Positions 42,201-50,169 of a DNA stretch of 64,000 bases are shown piece by piece (position 1 is the first letter of the stretch; the number at the start of each line of letters is the position of its first letter). Origin of the DNA: Leuctra nigra. Lineage: Eukaryota > Arthropoda > Insecta > Plecoptera > Leuctridae. Position numbers and translations under genes: made by a program. Location: contig OW203764.1 of assembly GCA_934045905.1 (NCBI GenBank), positions 33,149,629 through 33,213,628 on the forward strand, read 5' to 3'. Under the pieces are notes generated by a model that saw nothing but the letters and a program-made list of their open reading frames with translations, was not told the DNA's origin and did not search any database.

Positions 42201-45200
42201 CCTATCACCTAGAAACTGTTCAAGTGGAACATAGCATTAGCATCGCGACTAGCCTCACACATAGGCGTGAAGCGCCGTTACTTCGTTTACATCTTCAAAT
42301 ATTCACTCGGCGCTCGGCGTAACTGTACTCCCAGATCCTCAAATACATGTTTACAGCTCGCAAATACCTCAAAGTCACGATATATAATCATAGGATGAAC
42401 ATTATAAATGTTTGTTTTTGGCTGAAAATGTGTTTCATAAAATGTACCTAGATTTATTAAATTCCAATTTTGTTTTTCTATATCTTACTTTTCTCTAACA
42501 ATTTTTTTAAACGTTGATTTTCAGAGCGTTTTAAATACTAGGAAAACGCTCTGTGTAACGCGTTGATGAGCGAGCACGGATACACGCAACACCTCGAACC
42601 GAAATTATGTCTATCGAATGTCATTAAAAGCCAACAATTCTTTAGTTTCGTCACAGACTTGTATAAAAATCTCCAAAATCTCCACAAATATTGGTGCCAA
42701 TCCTTGCTAAGTTTTAAGTTGATCGATTAAACCTTTATGATTGAACGGTTCCTTGTTAATTTTCAAAAATCACAGGATCTCGTTCAAAAAATATACCTGG
42801 GACCACCCATATGATATGATATGAAGTGTGTGTACACAATATCAGATCAATCTGTTGAACGGTCATTATTAGTTTCATATCGTTTAAAACTTTCTGCTCT
42901 AACTACCTTGCCTTGAACTGAAGATTCGAAGTCACCGTGAATTTGACAGCCAACACGCAAAATGTCCCTAAAATGACAAAAACTTTTGAAAATAACGACA
43001 GATTAGAGTGAAAATTGGCAAAAATACCTTAAATGTTGGTACAAATGACCATGCGAAGTTTTTAGTTGGTCGGTCAATCGGTTCCAGTTTAAATTTCAAA
43101 AATCACAGGAAAAATGGTTTCAAATTTGAACCAATTGGAGGATTTGGCTGAATTTTTTTTTGATTGGGTACAATGTTGGTTGCAATGACTTTGCTAAATT
43201 TCAAATTGATCGAACCAACCAATCGAAAGATAATTTTTATAAAATTTGAACCAATCACAGGATCTCGTTCAGAAAAGATCCCAGGGATCGCATAGATTAC
43301 GTTAGTATGTGTACAAAATTTCAGATCGATTGGTTGTGCGGTTTGACCTGGGCAGTAAACACAAAAAAACAAAAAATCAAAAAAAACAAAACAAAAAACA
43401 AACACACAGAGAAAGTGCCATAAGTGTACCGTGGTGACGCTCGCTACGCTCGCTCAAAAATCTCGAACTATTTGTGAAAGGCCGTGAAAGAAACTGAAAA
43501 ATTACAAACATTGAAATTGAAATGTTTGAACTGTAATGAAATGTATTCCTAATAAAACAAGGTTATTTCCCATGATTATCTTACAATCACGAATATATCG
43601 CTCTATAGGGCAGGAATGATAAGTGGCGTGCTAGTTTGTCCATGGCTACCGAAGCCATGTCGAGAAAGCTCGGCAATTGCCACGATCTTAGCGCCAATTT
43701 CAGATTTGTTACACGCTCATCGTTACACGCACCGGTGGCGCCGAAGACGACTGAATCCAGGAATAAAGCGATGGATTCTGAGAGTAATTGTGATCATCTA
43801 CCGCGAAGTGTGGGTAAGCTTTGACATGCGTTCAGTTTGATTCCACTGACCGAGTGAAGTTTACGCGGGAAACGATTTACGCATCATCAGATGACTGAAG
43901 ATGAGAAGAGATAGGGGAGAAAGTAACATACTAAATATTTAAAAAAATCGGGAATACTACAATGAAAACAAATATATTTTATACTGTTTGGGTAATAAAA
44001 AAAAGCGTTTCCAGAAAATCTTTCAGGTTTCAGGTTTAGCTGTTATTATTTAGAAATGATCATAATTTACAAAATAAGGAAGTATAATATTCTTAGAGTC
44101 GGTTTTTCAATCTCTGTTGAAACCAGTAGTTTCATTGAAAGAATGTCATTGGCTGTTGACATGTCAATAGTCCTAATTAACTGTTTAAAACTTAGCAGAG
44201 AATTGAAAAACTTCCCTTGACCTAAAAGTAATTTGATGAAGATACTCAATGAAATGTATACTCTTGAAAAGTACCTAATCTTCTTCCTGAAAAGTATCTT
44301 AGACTAAGATAATTTAGCATAGCTATTCTGAGGCTGCAAATCCCTTGAATGACGTTTCCCTACATAATTCTGTGGCGCCTTTTTTTCTCCGTGTACAACA
44401 AAGAAGGAAACTACTGGAATCCAGTAAAAGTCCTAAAGAAGGAAGCAGTCCTAAAGAAGTAACGCAAGGTTGACACATTGTCACAATCCGATCTGTCAGT
44501 TGATACAATATTCTATGACAGCTTTTGAAATGCGAAGGCCGGTGACAATAATTATAGTCACTAATTAATTTTTTAATGGTAATTTTTATTTACTTCACTG
44601 AATTTAAAAAAAAACATGAGGTCTAGAGATAAGCTGTAAAAGTATTGGTAAGTAGGTTGGCTGATTTGTTGTTGACGTTTTCAATCTCTTTACAATTGGC
44701 GAGAACAAAAACACGGAACACTGCATTCTAATTAAATTTGAAGTTACTAATTACTTATGTAAATGTTGAAAATGCTTGTGTAGAAATGAAGGATAGTGTA
44801 GAACTGATCGGTCATCTTTGTGTTGATGGAAAAGATCGACGAAAGAATCCTGCAAGTCTTGAAGTGAAGGTGGACTGGACTCTATTAATACTTCAAGACG
44901 AGTTTCAGACAAGGTGTTTGGTTGACCAGCATTCTTCTTGTGCGATCGCTTACTGGTATGTGTTATGCAAATGACCCGTATCCAGAGAAAGACGTTCAAC
45001 AGTCTGAATACACGTATTTACCTACTATACATCTCGAATTGAAAATATCCAATTCCACGAATGTAGCTTGAAAAAAAAAAAATATTTGTAATAAACTTAT
45101 TCAAATTTAATTACCCTTTTTACATACGTAACTACCTTGCTGTATGTGGTATGATAATATTATGAAAGAATACAAAACAAATAAAATTTTATAAAATTAC

Positions 45201-48200
45201 TAATTATACCTATAATATATTAATTAATTGAGCGAGCGAAGCGAGCGACTCCATTTGGCTCTTTTAGCACGGACCTCTGTTTTTTTTTTTGTTTTTTTTT
45301 TTGTTTTTGTTTTTGTATGCTAAAGGAAGCAATAGAAGTCGCACCGTTTCACCGATCGACCTGAAATTTTGCACACATGTAAAGACAACCTTCTCTGTTT
45401 GCAGACCCAATTTTTTTTTGAAATCCATCCATTGGTTCATTGTTAAAATAAGTATCTCCTGATAGCCTAAAAAATGAAAATGGTCTTCGAGAAATGTGAT
45501 CAAACTCATATTTAGCATGGTCAGTAAGACCAACAATGTCACTTATTTTACCAATTTTCAGCCGAATCTGTCAAGAAAGTATGCACTTATTGACATTTTT
45601 AATAGCTGTCAGAAATGAAACATTGAAAATGAATGTCTTTCCAATGCAACTGAATCTGATTTGCTTTAGGTACAAGAGTGTTTTGATGGTATGTACACTT
45701 TTTTAGTGAAAAGCAGATATTTTTATGTGTATTGAGTTGATCAAATTTGAATAATTCAATTTGGATCATAGTTTCCAACAAATCATTTCGAGTTTTTAAG
45801 GACCTTGATTGTCTTTTCGTCAATTCGTAGTTCTGATGGCCGTGCCTCCCGTGTTTCTACTTGGCTGATTTTGCATCCAGGAGGGATTAGAAACATAAGC
45901 TCACATTTCAATAATATCATTGAGTGGCGTTTGTTCTCTTCTAGCGTTCACACGTCATTCCAAATCTCTCCTGCATTGTGCTTCTTTTCGTTGATAATTT
46001 TGGCAATTTGGTGTACTTTGTGAAGGTATTAGTAAAATTGAATCGCTTTTAAAGCATAGATATTAGGTATCTACAGTTTTTGTCCAGGGGATTGATTATT
46101 TCAAATTATTTTCTTCTTGGAAACGTTGGATTTATTCCGTTTCTGAGCTTCTGTCTAGCCTGACATTTCCTTGAAGGTTAGGTATATCTCGGATTACACA
46201 TTAATGGTGGTCATACAATGACACATTGTTTTATATTGATTCAGTGGATCGTAGTTTGCTTTCAGTTTGACTTAAAATAATGTTTTCTGTGTGTTAACGA
46301 ACGCATATTCGGTTAATGTTTGCGCACGTGTCGTGCTCGCTCATTCAACGCGTTACACAGAGCGTTTTCCTAGTATAATATAGGTAAATGCTAAATATAA
46401 ATTATATTTAATTAAATATATTAATATAATATATTATTAATAAATACCAACTGCAATATGAAAAGATTTTCCTCGAGTGGGACTTGAACCAACGACCTTC
46501 CGATATCCAGTCAGATGCTCTACCAGCTGAGCTACCGAGGCAGTTCATTGCATTTCATTTCATATTTCATTTCATATTGCATTTCATATTGAAAGCAAAA
46601 GTAATAAAAACGCTAAGTTGGAACATTACAAAACTATTACGTGAATACAACACCCTGAGACTACAATAAAGAATACCTACGAAGTTTTAAAATATGAATC
46701 TACAAATTCTAAAAATCTAAAATGTGAACCATAAATATAATGAAGTCCGCAGAAATAGACTAAATGAGGGACAATGCCGGGCGAGTGCACTTCCAACTGA
46801 GTTTGCTTACCGTCCTCGCCGGCCGGCAGATGCTTCCTGATGGTGTCGACGGCCTCGTGCAGGAGGTCCTCCCTGGTGACATCCAGATGCAGCGGAGTGA
46901 CGCGTAGTCCTCCCTTCTCCGCCAAGATGTGTCCGACCACAGAGTCCGTGTCCCGCACTCCAGCGAACACCCGGAACCCCTCGTCTGTCATGGCAAACAT
47001 AATCATCACAACATGCAGCGGAGTGACGCGTAGTCCTCCCTTCTCCGCCAAGATGTGTCCGACCACAGAGTCCGTGTCCCGCACTCCAGCGAACAACCGG
47101 AACCCCTCGTCTGTCATGGCAAACATAAGCATCACAACATGCAGCGGAGTGACGCGTAGTCCTCCCTTCTCCGCCAAGATGTGTCCGACCACAGAGTCCG
47201 TGTCCCGCACTCCAGCGAACACCCGGAACCCCTCGTCTGTCATGGCAAACATAATCATCACAACATGCAGCGGAGTGACGCGTAGTCCTCCCTTCTCCGC
47301 CAAGATGTGTCCGACCACAGAGTCCGTGTCCCGCACTCCAGCGAACACCCGGAACCCCTCGTCTGTCATGGCAAACATAATCATCACAACATGCAGCGGA
47401 GTGACGCGTAGTCCTCCCTTCTCCGCCAAGATGTGTCCGACCACAGAGTCCGTGTCCCGCACTCCAGCGAACACCCGGAACCCCTCGTCTGTCATGGCAA
47501 ACATAATCATCACAACATGCAGCGGAGTGACGCGTAGTCCTCCCTTCTCCGCCGAGATGTGTCCGACCACAGAGTCCGTGTCCCGCACTCCAGCGAACAC
47601 CCGGAACCCCTCGTCTGTCATGGCAAACATAATCATCACAACATGCAGCGGAGTGACGCGTAGTCCTCCCTTCTCCGCCAAGATGTGTCCGACCACAGGA
47701 CCCTTACCTAATATCGCGAAATGTTGGTGCTACGATGGTGTTGAGTTCAAGGTCGGTGCTATTACGGGTTATTTAGATAGGTAGCACCGTGCTAGGACGC
47801 ACCGTCCTACCATTTCGCGATATTAGGTAACCCCCCAGAGTCCGTGTCCCGCACTCCAGCGAACACCCGGAACCCCTCGTCTGTCATGGCAAACATAAGC
47901 ATCACAACATGCAGCGGAGTGACGCGTAGTCCCCCCTTCTCCGCCAAGATGTGTCCGACCACAGAGTCCGTGTCCCGCACTCCAGCGAACACCCGGAACC
48001 CCTCGTCTGTCATGGCAAACATAAAGATTCCATTCCCAAAATTAAGTTTCCCAACATCACATTTAAATTGTAAAAATTCGCACCCCTCCTCCTAATGATG
48101 TAAGCGCCTGCTAGAGCTCTAATCTATAGAATTCCCGTCCTCGTTCATCTTATTTGTAATGTTGACAACCGATATTATGAAAAAAGAATACTATTTATTT

Positions 48201-49872
48201 TGGCAGTTTTTGGCAGTTATAGTTTGTATTTTTTGTACACAAAAGTTGTTTATTTTTCATTTACAAATTGACCGACAGAAATGTCCTGCAAGTTGCACTG
48301 CTTCAAAAATGTCATGCGAAAATAAGTGGACTCTGAATTGAACTCTTGCTCCAGTTTATCTGAGCATTTAGGCGGGAAGTGAAGAGGCGGTCCAAATCGA
48401 TACGAACGACTGATCTTAGTAACAGTTTACGTTTTCCAGCAACATGTGTTTTAATTTGCTTTTCTCTTTATATATAAAGAACTTTTCACTGGTTGAAGAA
48501 AAACATTTTAACTACAAAATATAAACCCTATAGTCCACCTACACACACCTTTAGTACACCTATAGTACAGTACAGCTGGTGTACTTTATTTTGTTTTATC
48601 GTCATTCATGTATTATTCTACCGTTTGTGCACAGGAACTGAACCTATTTGCTCTTGAGAAGGGATATTACCTTATGGTTGAAGGCATAATGTGTATACTG
48701 ATTGATATCTTGAAACGAGTCATTACATTTCCCTCAGTCGATAAGAGAATGCTGGGACGGTTCCCTACTAAAAGGCCCGGACCTCCTCTTTCGGTTTTCC
48801 ACCTACCCATCCTACCTATTCTTCAACGTCATCCTAATCCTTCACAACATCGATATCAAGCAATTTGAGACCAAGACGAACGACTGACTGAGGCAAACCA
48901 CATTTGTTATTCATGGTCACAACAGCTGTGGTTTCTATTTTAGTGTCTTGATTTGTCAAACAAAAGCCCATGTAAAATTATGATGCTCAATTTTTTGTTA
49001 ACTTGTTCGCAACTGATGTAGTTATATTTTTGTCGAAAAATTATCCATACAAAAAGTAAATAATTGTATGTATTAGTTTGCTGCAAGCGCGAGCGATTTT
49101 ACCGCTAGTTGCAGGCACTTTTTTGGATACGATTGGAGACAAAATGGGTTAACGACATGATTTGAAATTTAAATCGTGATTAAATAAAATACAGATTTAG
49201 GGTCATCATTTGGTACATTTTTAATTTTTTAATTAGTAATAATCACTTGATTTTTGGTTAAAAATAGTATATTTTCTTGTCTCGCTGGGTGCCGTCTGAA
49301 ATTTAATTTAAAAAAGTGTGCCAAGTGATAACCCTAAGTTTGTCTTTTATCTAATCATGATTAAAATTTGAGATCAATTGGTTCACGGGTTTAGTCTCCA
49401 ATCGTATCGGAAATTTCATCGTTTTGCGCGGTTTTGTTGAATAACCGACTCCTAATAAACAAGGCACGAATCAAAAATGAAAAAGTGCTACTAATACTAT
49501 CAGACTGATCACGTGAACATCCTGTCAAAGTTACACCCACTTATGAAACAATTTTTCTCTCTCAATTTGCTAAAACGGCCGAGCACTTGCACCACCTTAA
49601 TCGGTCGATTTGTTTGGTGTTGGCGATTGAGTTAAAAACAGCTCGCCACAATGTAAAAGCGGAGAGTAAAGAGTCGTCGTACCTGCCAGATGCAGCGCCG
49701 CCTCCAGTCCCAACACCGTGTCGCACGACGTCACCAACACCGCCAGACCGCCGTCTCTGCCGGGCAGATGGCGGTTCTTGATGCGGCAGATGAGGTACAC
49801 GATCAGCGACGCCGCGACGCCCACCAGCGCCATCATCTGCACGACGAACACCACCACAGTCGAGTCGTCCAT
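26990..49872 (-). CDS. Divergent short-chain dehydrogenase/reductase (SDR9C-like), five exons
   Basis: Joined exons (49872-49683, 46984-46811, 33798-33646, 32763-32571, 27215-26990) give 311 residues with GT/AG junctions and intact phase. Residues about 5-27 form a membrane anchor. The order of segments follows the SDR9C group (11-cis-retinol, 17-beta-hydroxysteroid and 3-hydroxybutyrate dehydrogenases): VLVTSCDTVLG, GFRVFAGV, LHLDVT, LWAVVNTAG, KYNVVGTLKTARTFLPLL, GRLINIG, AYTASRFAVEG. Several key positions are changed. The TGxxxGxG motif reads T48-S-C-D-T-V-L-G55, NNAG reads NTAG, the catalytic Ser position is Gly/Ala (179/180), and the active-site Lys is Arg196. Asn153 and Tyr192 remain. 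Exons are GC-rich in AT-rich surroundings. A dehydrogenase role is therefore doubtful; it may be a pseudoenzyme. About 40 residues usual before the C-terminal helices are absent. Confidence 0.8.
27600..30835 (-). mobile_element. LINE (CR1/Jockey group) inserted in the TTAA element
   Basis: Contains the endonuclease/reverse transcriptase ORF and a 3' UTR ending in A/T-rich repeats (ataatataataataatattt). Host-element sequence resumes on both sides (cttcccgtgtctagtttt at 27485; atcgtgtgctaaataaaaag near 30877). There is no ORF1 and the 5' end is cut just before the endonuclease. It lies in intron 4 of the SDR gene, in the same orientation. Confidence 0.8.
27808..30798 (-). CDS. LINE ORF2: endonuclease, reverse transcriptase, SAP-like C-terminus
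   Basis: The frame has 996 codons and no disruptions. Residues about 1-225 are an apurinic-type endonuclease: FILTETWL, GGGVIVGV, GGDFNLPNANW and SDHKGV are visible, but the first strand is missing because the frame starts late; in-frame codons continue upstream of the ATG to about 30840. Reverse transcriptase follows: VIPVFKGGKKDIPSNYRPIS, LDMSKAFDVV, SGVPQGSVLGPLLF, and the catalytic YADD. The thumb region ends with GIRLWNELK. The last 45 or so residues read LQRSEIIEQLHRRKISCTGD and then ILTKKLADAM, a good match to the SAP helix-extended-loop-helix DNA-binding motif. ORF2 copies DNA at the target site from the element RNA. The intact frame suggests recent insertion. Confidence 0.9.
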   Translation of the reverse strand: MSSLSRGQEKCIKLQTFIEQHEPDIFILTETWLSDNVHDGEVCPKDYNVFRRDRKGGKHGGGVIVGVKALYPSCIDWTDDANEMICIKLGTGNHPVYILGAYRPPDNDFSIMNSLNMKLESLKSQVVDCDQIIVGGDFNLPNANWSLLPDSASNMQIIINNLLDDHNLIQTVNQPTRISTGTASLLDVFLISPPEMLVDCDVVDGISDHKGVILTIKYNPGVKTKSPLARKIWLYEKADAKGFKHHLISNFVEWESSSGSVAERWSRFKEILFAARDLFIPSKVIKSNSDFPYYDSAVRRLKKKCRKEYIHRKLNRSYFKELTTKLNAAKLEAYNRYIMKICDGKSNQSWKKFYSHLKQLKVCSNEVPSLIKPDGESATMDREKANILNATYNQTFGACTLKVQPLPYSPGGNRDNYSPFVIERSDISKAISRLKPHTAPGPDDITSQLLKLAVGPVTSYLMIFFQIIINNTYLPQEWKTATVIPVFKGGKKDIPSNYRPISLTSIPCKLFEQLIGNYLRKLWESSDFLSNFQFGFRGSYSCDASLAGLTQTIINAIDNGGQVDALLLDMSKAFDVVPHDKLLMKLTKLPGIDLRVVKWISEYLYDRTQRVRVGNEMSESTPVNSGVPQGSVLGPLLFLVYINDISSNIRCSIRLYADDCILYQVIKSISDCNILQESLDATCIWIQENGMKLNVEKTQRISFKLSPSGTIDFPYSIGKNELRKSKSCKYLGVTCDSKLSWDSHIRMVVSKTMKTLHYVMRNLKKGSVQARERAYMTLVRPLLEYCSSIWNPHLGIHTDLLDKVQRKAIRLVCRNFDRYSSNALLQKHMNWEQLASRREKALLIVMYRVLTNQAAWSELQSGIPVPGRVVSRLDHPFKLCIPRYYSTTGLHSLLGKGIRLWNELKIVELPDSLSKFKSLLDAAHSKERERNLNGFHTELVAFNDLQRSEIIEQLHRRKISCTGDKVILTKKLADAMLIEKKNIKSFKFILLRVNDS
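31682..32480. mobile_element. hAT-like MITE (GGTCGGCAA family), copy 2, with nested element
   Basis: The right end gcaggttgccgaccactg (to 32480) is inverted to the left end cagagatcggcaacc. With the nested element removed, the left end starts at 31682. Flanks tcgtagag (31674-31681) and tcgtaggg (32481-32488) form an 8-bp target duplication with one mismatch. It lies in intron 4 of the SDR gene. Confidence 0.8.
31690..32094. mobile_element. hAT-type MITE with CAGGGTTGG ends, nested in the previous one
   Basis: Inverted ends CAGGGTTGG (31690) and CCAACCCTG (32094). The interior has aaaaaaccctgg and gggttttttcattcggg near the ends. The target duplication is cagagttc (31682-31689) against cagagatc (32095-32102), one mismatch. 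The duplicated 8-mer is the first eight bases of the host hAT element. Confidence 0.8.
32571..32763 (-). CDS. SDR gene exon 4 (active-site exon)
   Basis: Acceptor gttcag, donor AG|gtgaca. Codes for LINIGAQANGSGNGLVAYTA and then SRFAVEGASSVLRQEMAPHG. It keeps the Tyr of YxxxK but has Arg for Lys and lacks the Ser of the NISS motif. Phase 1 in, phase 2 out. Confidence 0.8.
32764..33645. other. SDR intron 3, nothing recognised
   Basis: AT-rich; the short frame at 32996-33223 has a run of acidic residues but no motif. Confidence 0.5.
33646..33798 (-). CDS. SDR gene exon 3
   Basis: Acceptor gactgttacag, donor AAGG|gtgagt. Codes for LWAVVNTAGVCSRG and then YNVVGTLKTARTFLPLLK: the NNAG-type motif with Thr in place of Asn, and the helix bearing the structural Asn. 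153 bp, phase 1 both sides. Confidence 0.8.
33799..34564. other. SDR intron 2, first part, nothing recognised
   Basis: No frame or element that I can support. Confidence 0.4.
34565..34709. mobile_element. Small inverted-repeat element
   Basis: The left arm caatttcttgaacaacttctg pairs with the right arm cagaagttgttcaagaaattg. Related end sequences appear at 60072-60137 and, as a fragment, at about 35452-35476 (the aag-cc-catttacacgg phrase). Confidence 0.6.
34707..34747. repeat. (GATAA)n microsatellite
   Basis: Eight or so copies of a five-base unit next to the inverted-repeat element. Confidence 0.9.
34999..35450 (-). pseudogene. LINE reverse transcriptase C-terminal fragment
   Basis: Within a longer frame, the part from SYGLLFWGASTAAKRIFILQ and then KRAVRILAGIARRTSC matches the thumb/C-terminal region of Jockey/CR1-type ORF2 (YG-x-x-x-WG, then LQKRAVRI, then C-P). 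It ends in YLINHPLYSIDEFI-type sequence. Just upstream the frame runs into a MITE-like fragment (about 35452-35476) and then unrelated sequence. The catalytic reverse transcriptase domain is missing. A different family from the LINE at 27.6 kb. Confidence 0.65.
35451..36283. other. SDR intron 2, no gene seen
   Basis: Only short random frames. Confidence 0.35.
36284..36823 (+). mobile_element. TTAA-flanked MITE, copy M3
   Basis: Bounded by TTAA at 36284 (followed by GGTAGAACC) and at 36820-36823 (inward complement GGGGGAGCAATCGATCGA). The interior shares cttctcgtgtccagtttctg, ccatgttatcttatggc and accaacgtgtgctat with M1/M2. Its two ends are less alike than those of M1. Confidence 0.65.
36824..41565. 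other. SDR intron 2, long stretch without a gene
   Basis: Nearly 5 kb. A tRNA-like B-box run (gtgggttcgaatcccgttcag) near 37757 hints at a SINE fragment. Other than that I see no frame, element end or RNA gene here. Confidence 0.4.
41566..41746. mobile_element. Palindromic MITE, 181 bp
   Basis: Ends gaccaatttaaaaattatct and its complement; the two halves pair almost throughout, through gtgcctctg-type and caggtaccc-type segments. No clear target duplication. Confidence 0.8.
41995..42125 (-). mobile_element. tRNA-derived SINE family, copy 2
   Basis: On the minus strand: a B-box-like run cccgggttcgattccgaggc, then cgtggtttccct, tgggaaggttccctatta and ataggccacgg. Same order as the copies at 23405 and 48715. 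Confidence 0.6.
42538..43457 (-). mobile_element. Helentron-like derivative, copy H2
   Basis: Begins on the minus strand with TTGAGCGAGCGTAGCGAGCG at 43457 and ends in CTAG at 42541-42538, followed by T. Full length of this subtype, 920 bp, very similar to 60336-61251 and to the 3' half of the first copy. Recurring phrases such as ttcagatcgattggt are characteristic. No ORF. Confidence 0.75.
43642..43813 (+). CDS. Candidate isolated coding exon, unidentified
   Basis: Inside SDR intron 2 but on the opposite strand is a GC-richer island with a frame from ATG (43642) reading MATEAMSRKLGNCHDL and then SSLHAPVAPKTTESRN. It ends at a strong donor, GTGTGG|GTAAGC. No domain is recognised and no partner exon was found downstream. 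It may be the first coding exon of an unrecognised gene or chance. Confidence 0.25.
43814..45227. other. SDR intron 2, no gene seen
   Basis: Several short frames without motifs; no repeat with defined ends. Confidence 0.4.
45228..46373 (+). mobile_element. Helentron-like derivative, copy H4
   Basis: TTGAGCGAGCGAAGCGAGCG at 45228, long T tract, and CTAG at 46370-46373 followed by T. Bases 45228-46060 are nearly identical, inverted, to 1690-2488, so the two insertions are recent. Non-coding. Confidence 0.75.
46474..46545 (-). tRNA. tRNA-like sequence (probably tRNA-derived pseudogene)
   Basis: On the minus strand it folds as a cloverleaf: acceptor GCCTCGG with TCGAGG, D arm GCTC/GAGC, anticodon stem TCTGA/TCGGA with loop CTGGATA, T arm around GGTTCAAGTCC. 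The loop would give anticodon GGA (Ser), but the variable arm is short, unlike a true tRNA-Ser, and positions 1:72 and one T-stem pair do not match. Most likely tRNA-derived. Confidence 0.4.
46811..46984 (-). CDS. SDR gene exon 2 (copy that keeps the full exon)
   Basis: Acceptor tttgccatgacag, donor GAGGACG|gtaagc. Codes for GFRVFAGVRDTDSVVG, HILAEKGGLRVTPLHLDVT and the following helix to PAGEDG. 174 bp, phase 1 both sides; the first two bases complete an Asp codon with the last base of exon 1. The first 98 bases are also present in seven upstream repeat copies. Confidence 0.8.
46887..48030 (-). repeat. Eight-copy tandem repeat (126 bp) of the exon 2 acceptor and 5' exon
   Basis: Each unit holds 28 bases of intron end (gttgtgatga to catgacag) and 98 bases of exon 2. 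Potential exon starts lie at 46984, 47110, 47236, 47362, 47488, 47614, 47880 and 48006. Units are almost identical. 126 is a multiple of 3 and no stop lies between units, so reading continues in frame across the inner six units. A 137-bp element interrupts the seventh. Confidence 0.95.
47699..47835. mobile_element. 137-bp MITE inserted in the exon-repeat array
   Basis: Perfect 20-bp inverted repeats ttacctaatatcgcgaaatg at 47704-47723 and 47811-47830, with short C-rich ends outside them. Comparison with intact units shows that 140 bp were added, that is 137 bp plus a CAG duplication. Read from outer units, the frame meets a stop at 47807-47809 inside it. The superfamily is unknown. Confidence 0.85.
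48031..49682. other. SDR intron 1
   Basis: AT-rich. Apart from the SINE fragment at 48715 no element or frame is supported. Confidence 0.6.
48715..48870 (+). mobile_element. tRNA-derived SINE family, copy 3 (5' truncated)
   Basis: Carries the family tail: tttccctcagtcgataagag, tgggacggttccctactaaa, aggcccggacct, ccacctacccatccta and cgtcatcctaatcc. The tRNA-like head is not visible. Confidence 0.55.
49683..49872 (-). CDS. SDR gene exon 1 (membrane anchor and nucleotide-binding start)
   Basis: Starts MDDSTVVVFVV; a hydrophobic segment to about residue 28 is followed by RIKNRHLP and the first Rossmann strand LAVLVTSCDTVLG. Donor CTGGCAG|gtacga. The bases before the ATG (tgctcctacag|agc) look like an acceptor, so a 5' untranslated exon upstream is likely. 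Confidence 0.75.
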
Positions 49873-49942
49873 GCTCTGTAGGAGCAGACGTCGGGGTTAT
49901 ACACGGCTAGGCAGCTAGAGTACACAGGGTGGAGGGGTGAGG

Positions 49943-50052
<110 letters not shown>

Positions 50053-50169
50053 GGGAAGGGAAATAATGGTATATTGATGGTAAGATCTATTAGAACAGAA
50101 CCATTCCAAAAATTGTCAACCATCACAAAAATTAAGTGAGGAAGACGCGGGAATCGAATCCTGGACATC

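Noticed and set aside
45264..46023. Short frames shared with 1694-2528
   Set aside because: They lie in non-coding Helentron sequence copied at both sites; identity reflects recent transposition, not protein selection.
46677..47696. A 339-codon minus-strand frame read as one repetitive protein
   Set aside because: It is exon 2 plus intron ends read straight through the 126-bp repeats and past the donor; the splice sites give a better SDR protein.
46840..47784. Plus-strand frame of 314 codons over the same repeats
   Set aside because: Antisense shadow of the in-phase repeat array; no independent support.
46887..48030. Regular repeats resembling a CRISPR array
   Set aside because: Units are contiguous, lack variable spacers and contain SDR coding sequence; the genome is eukaryotic.
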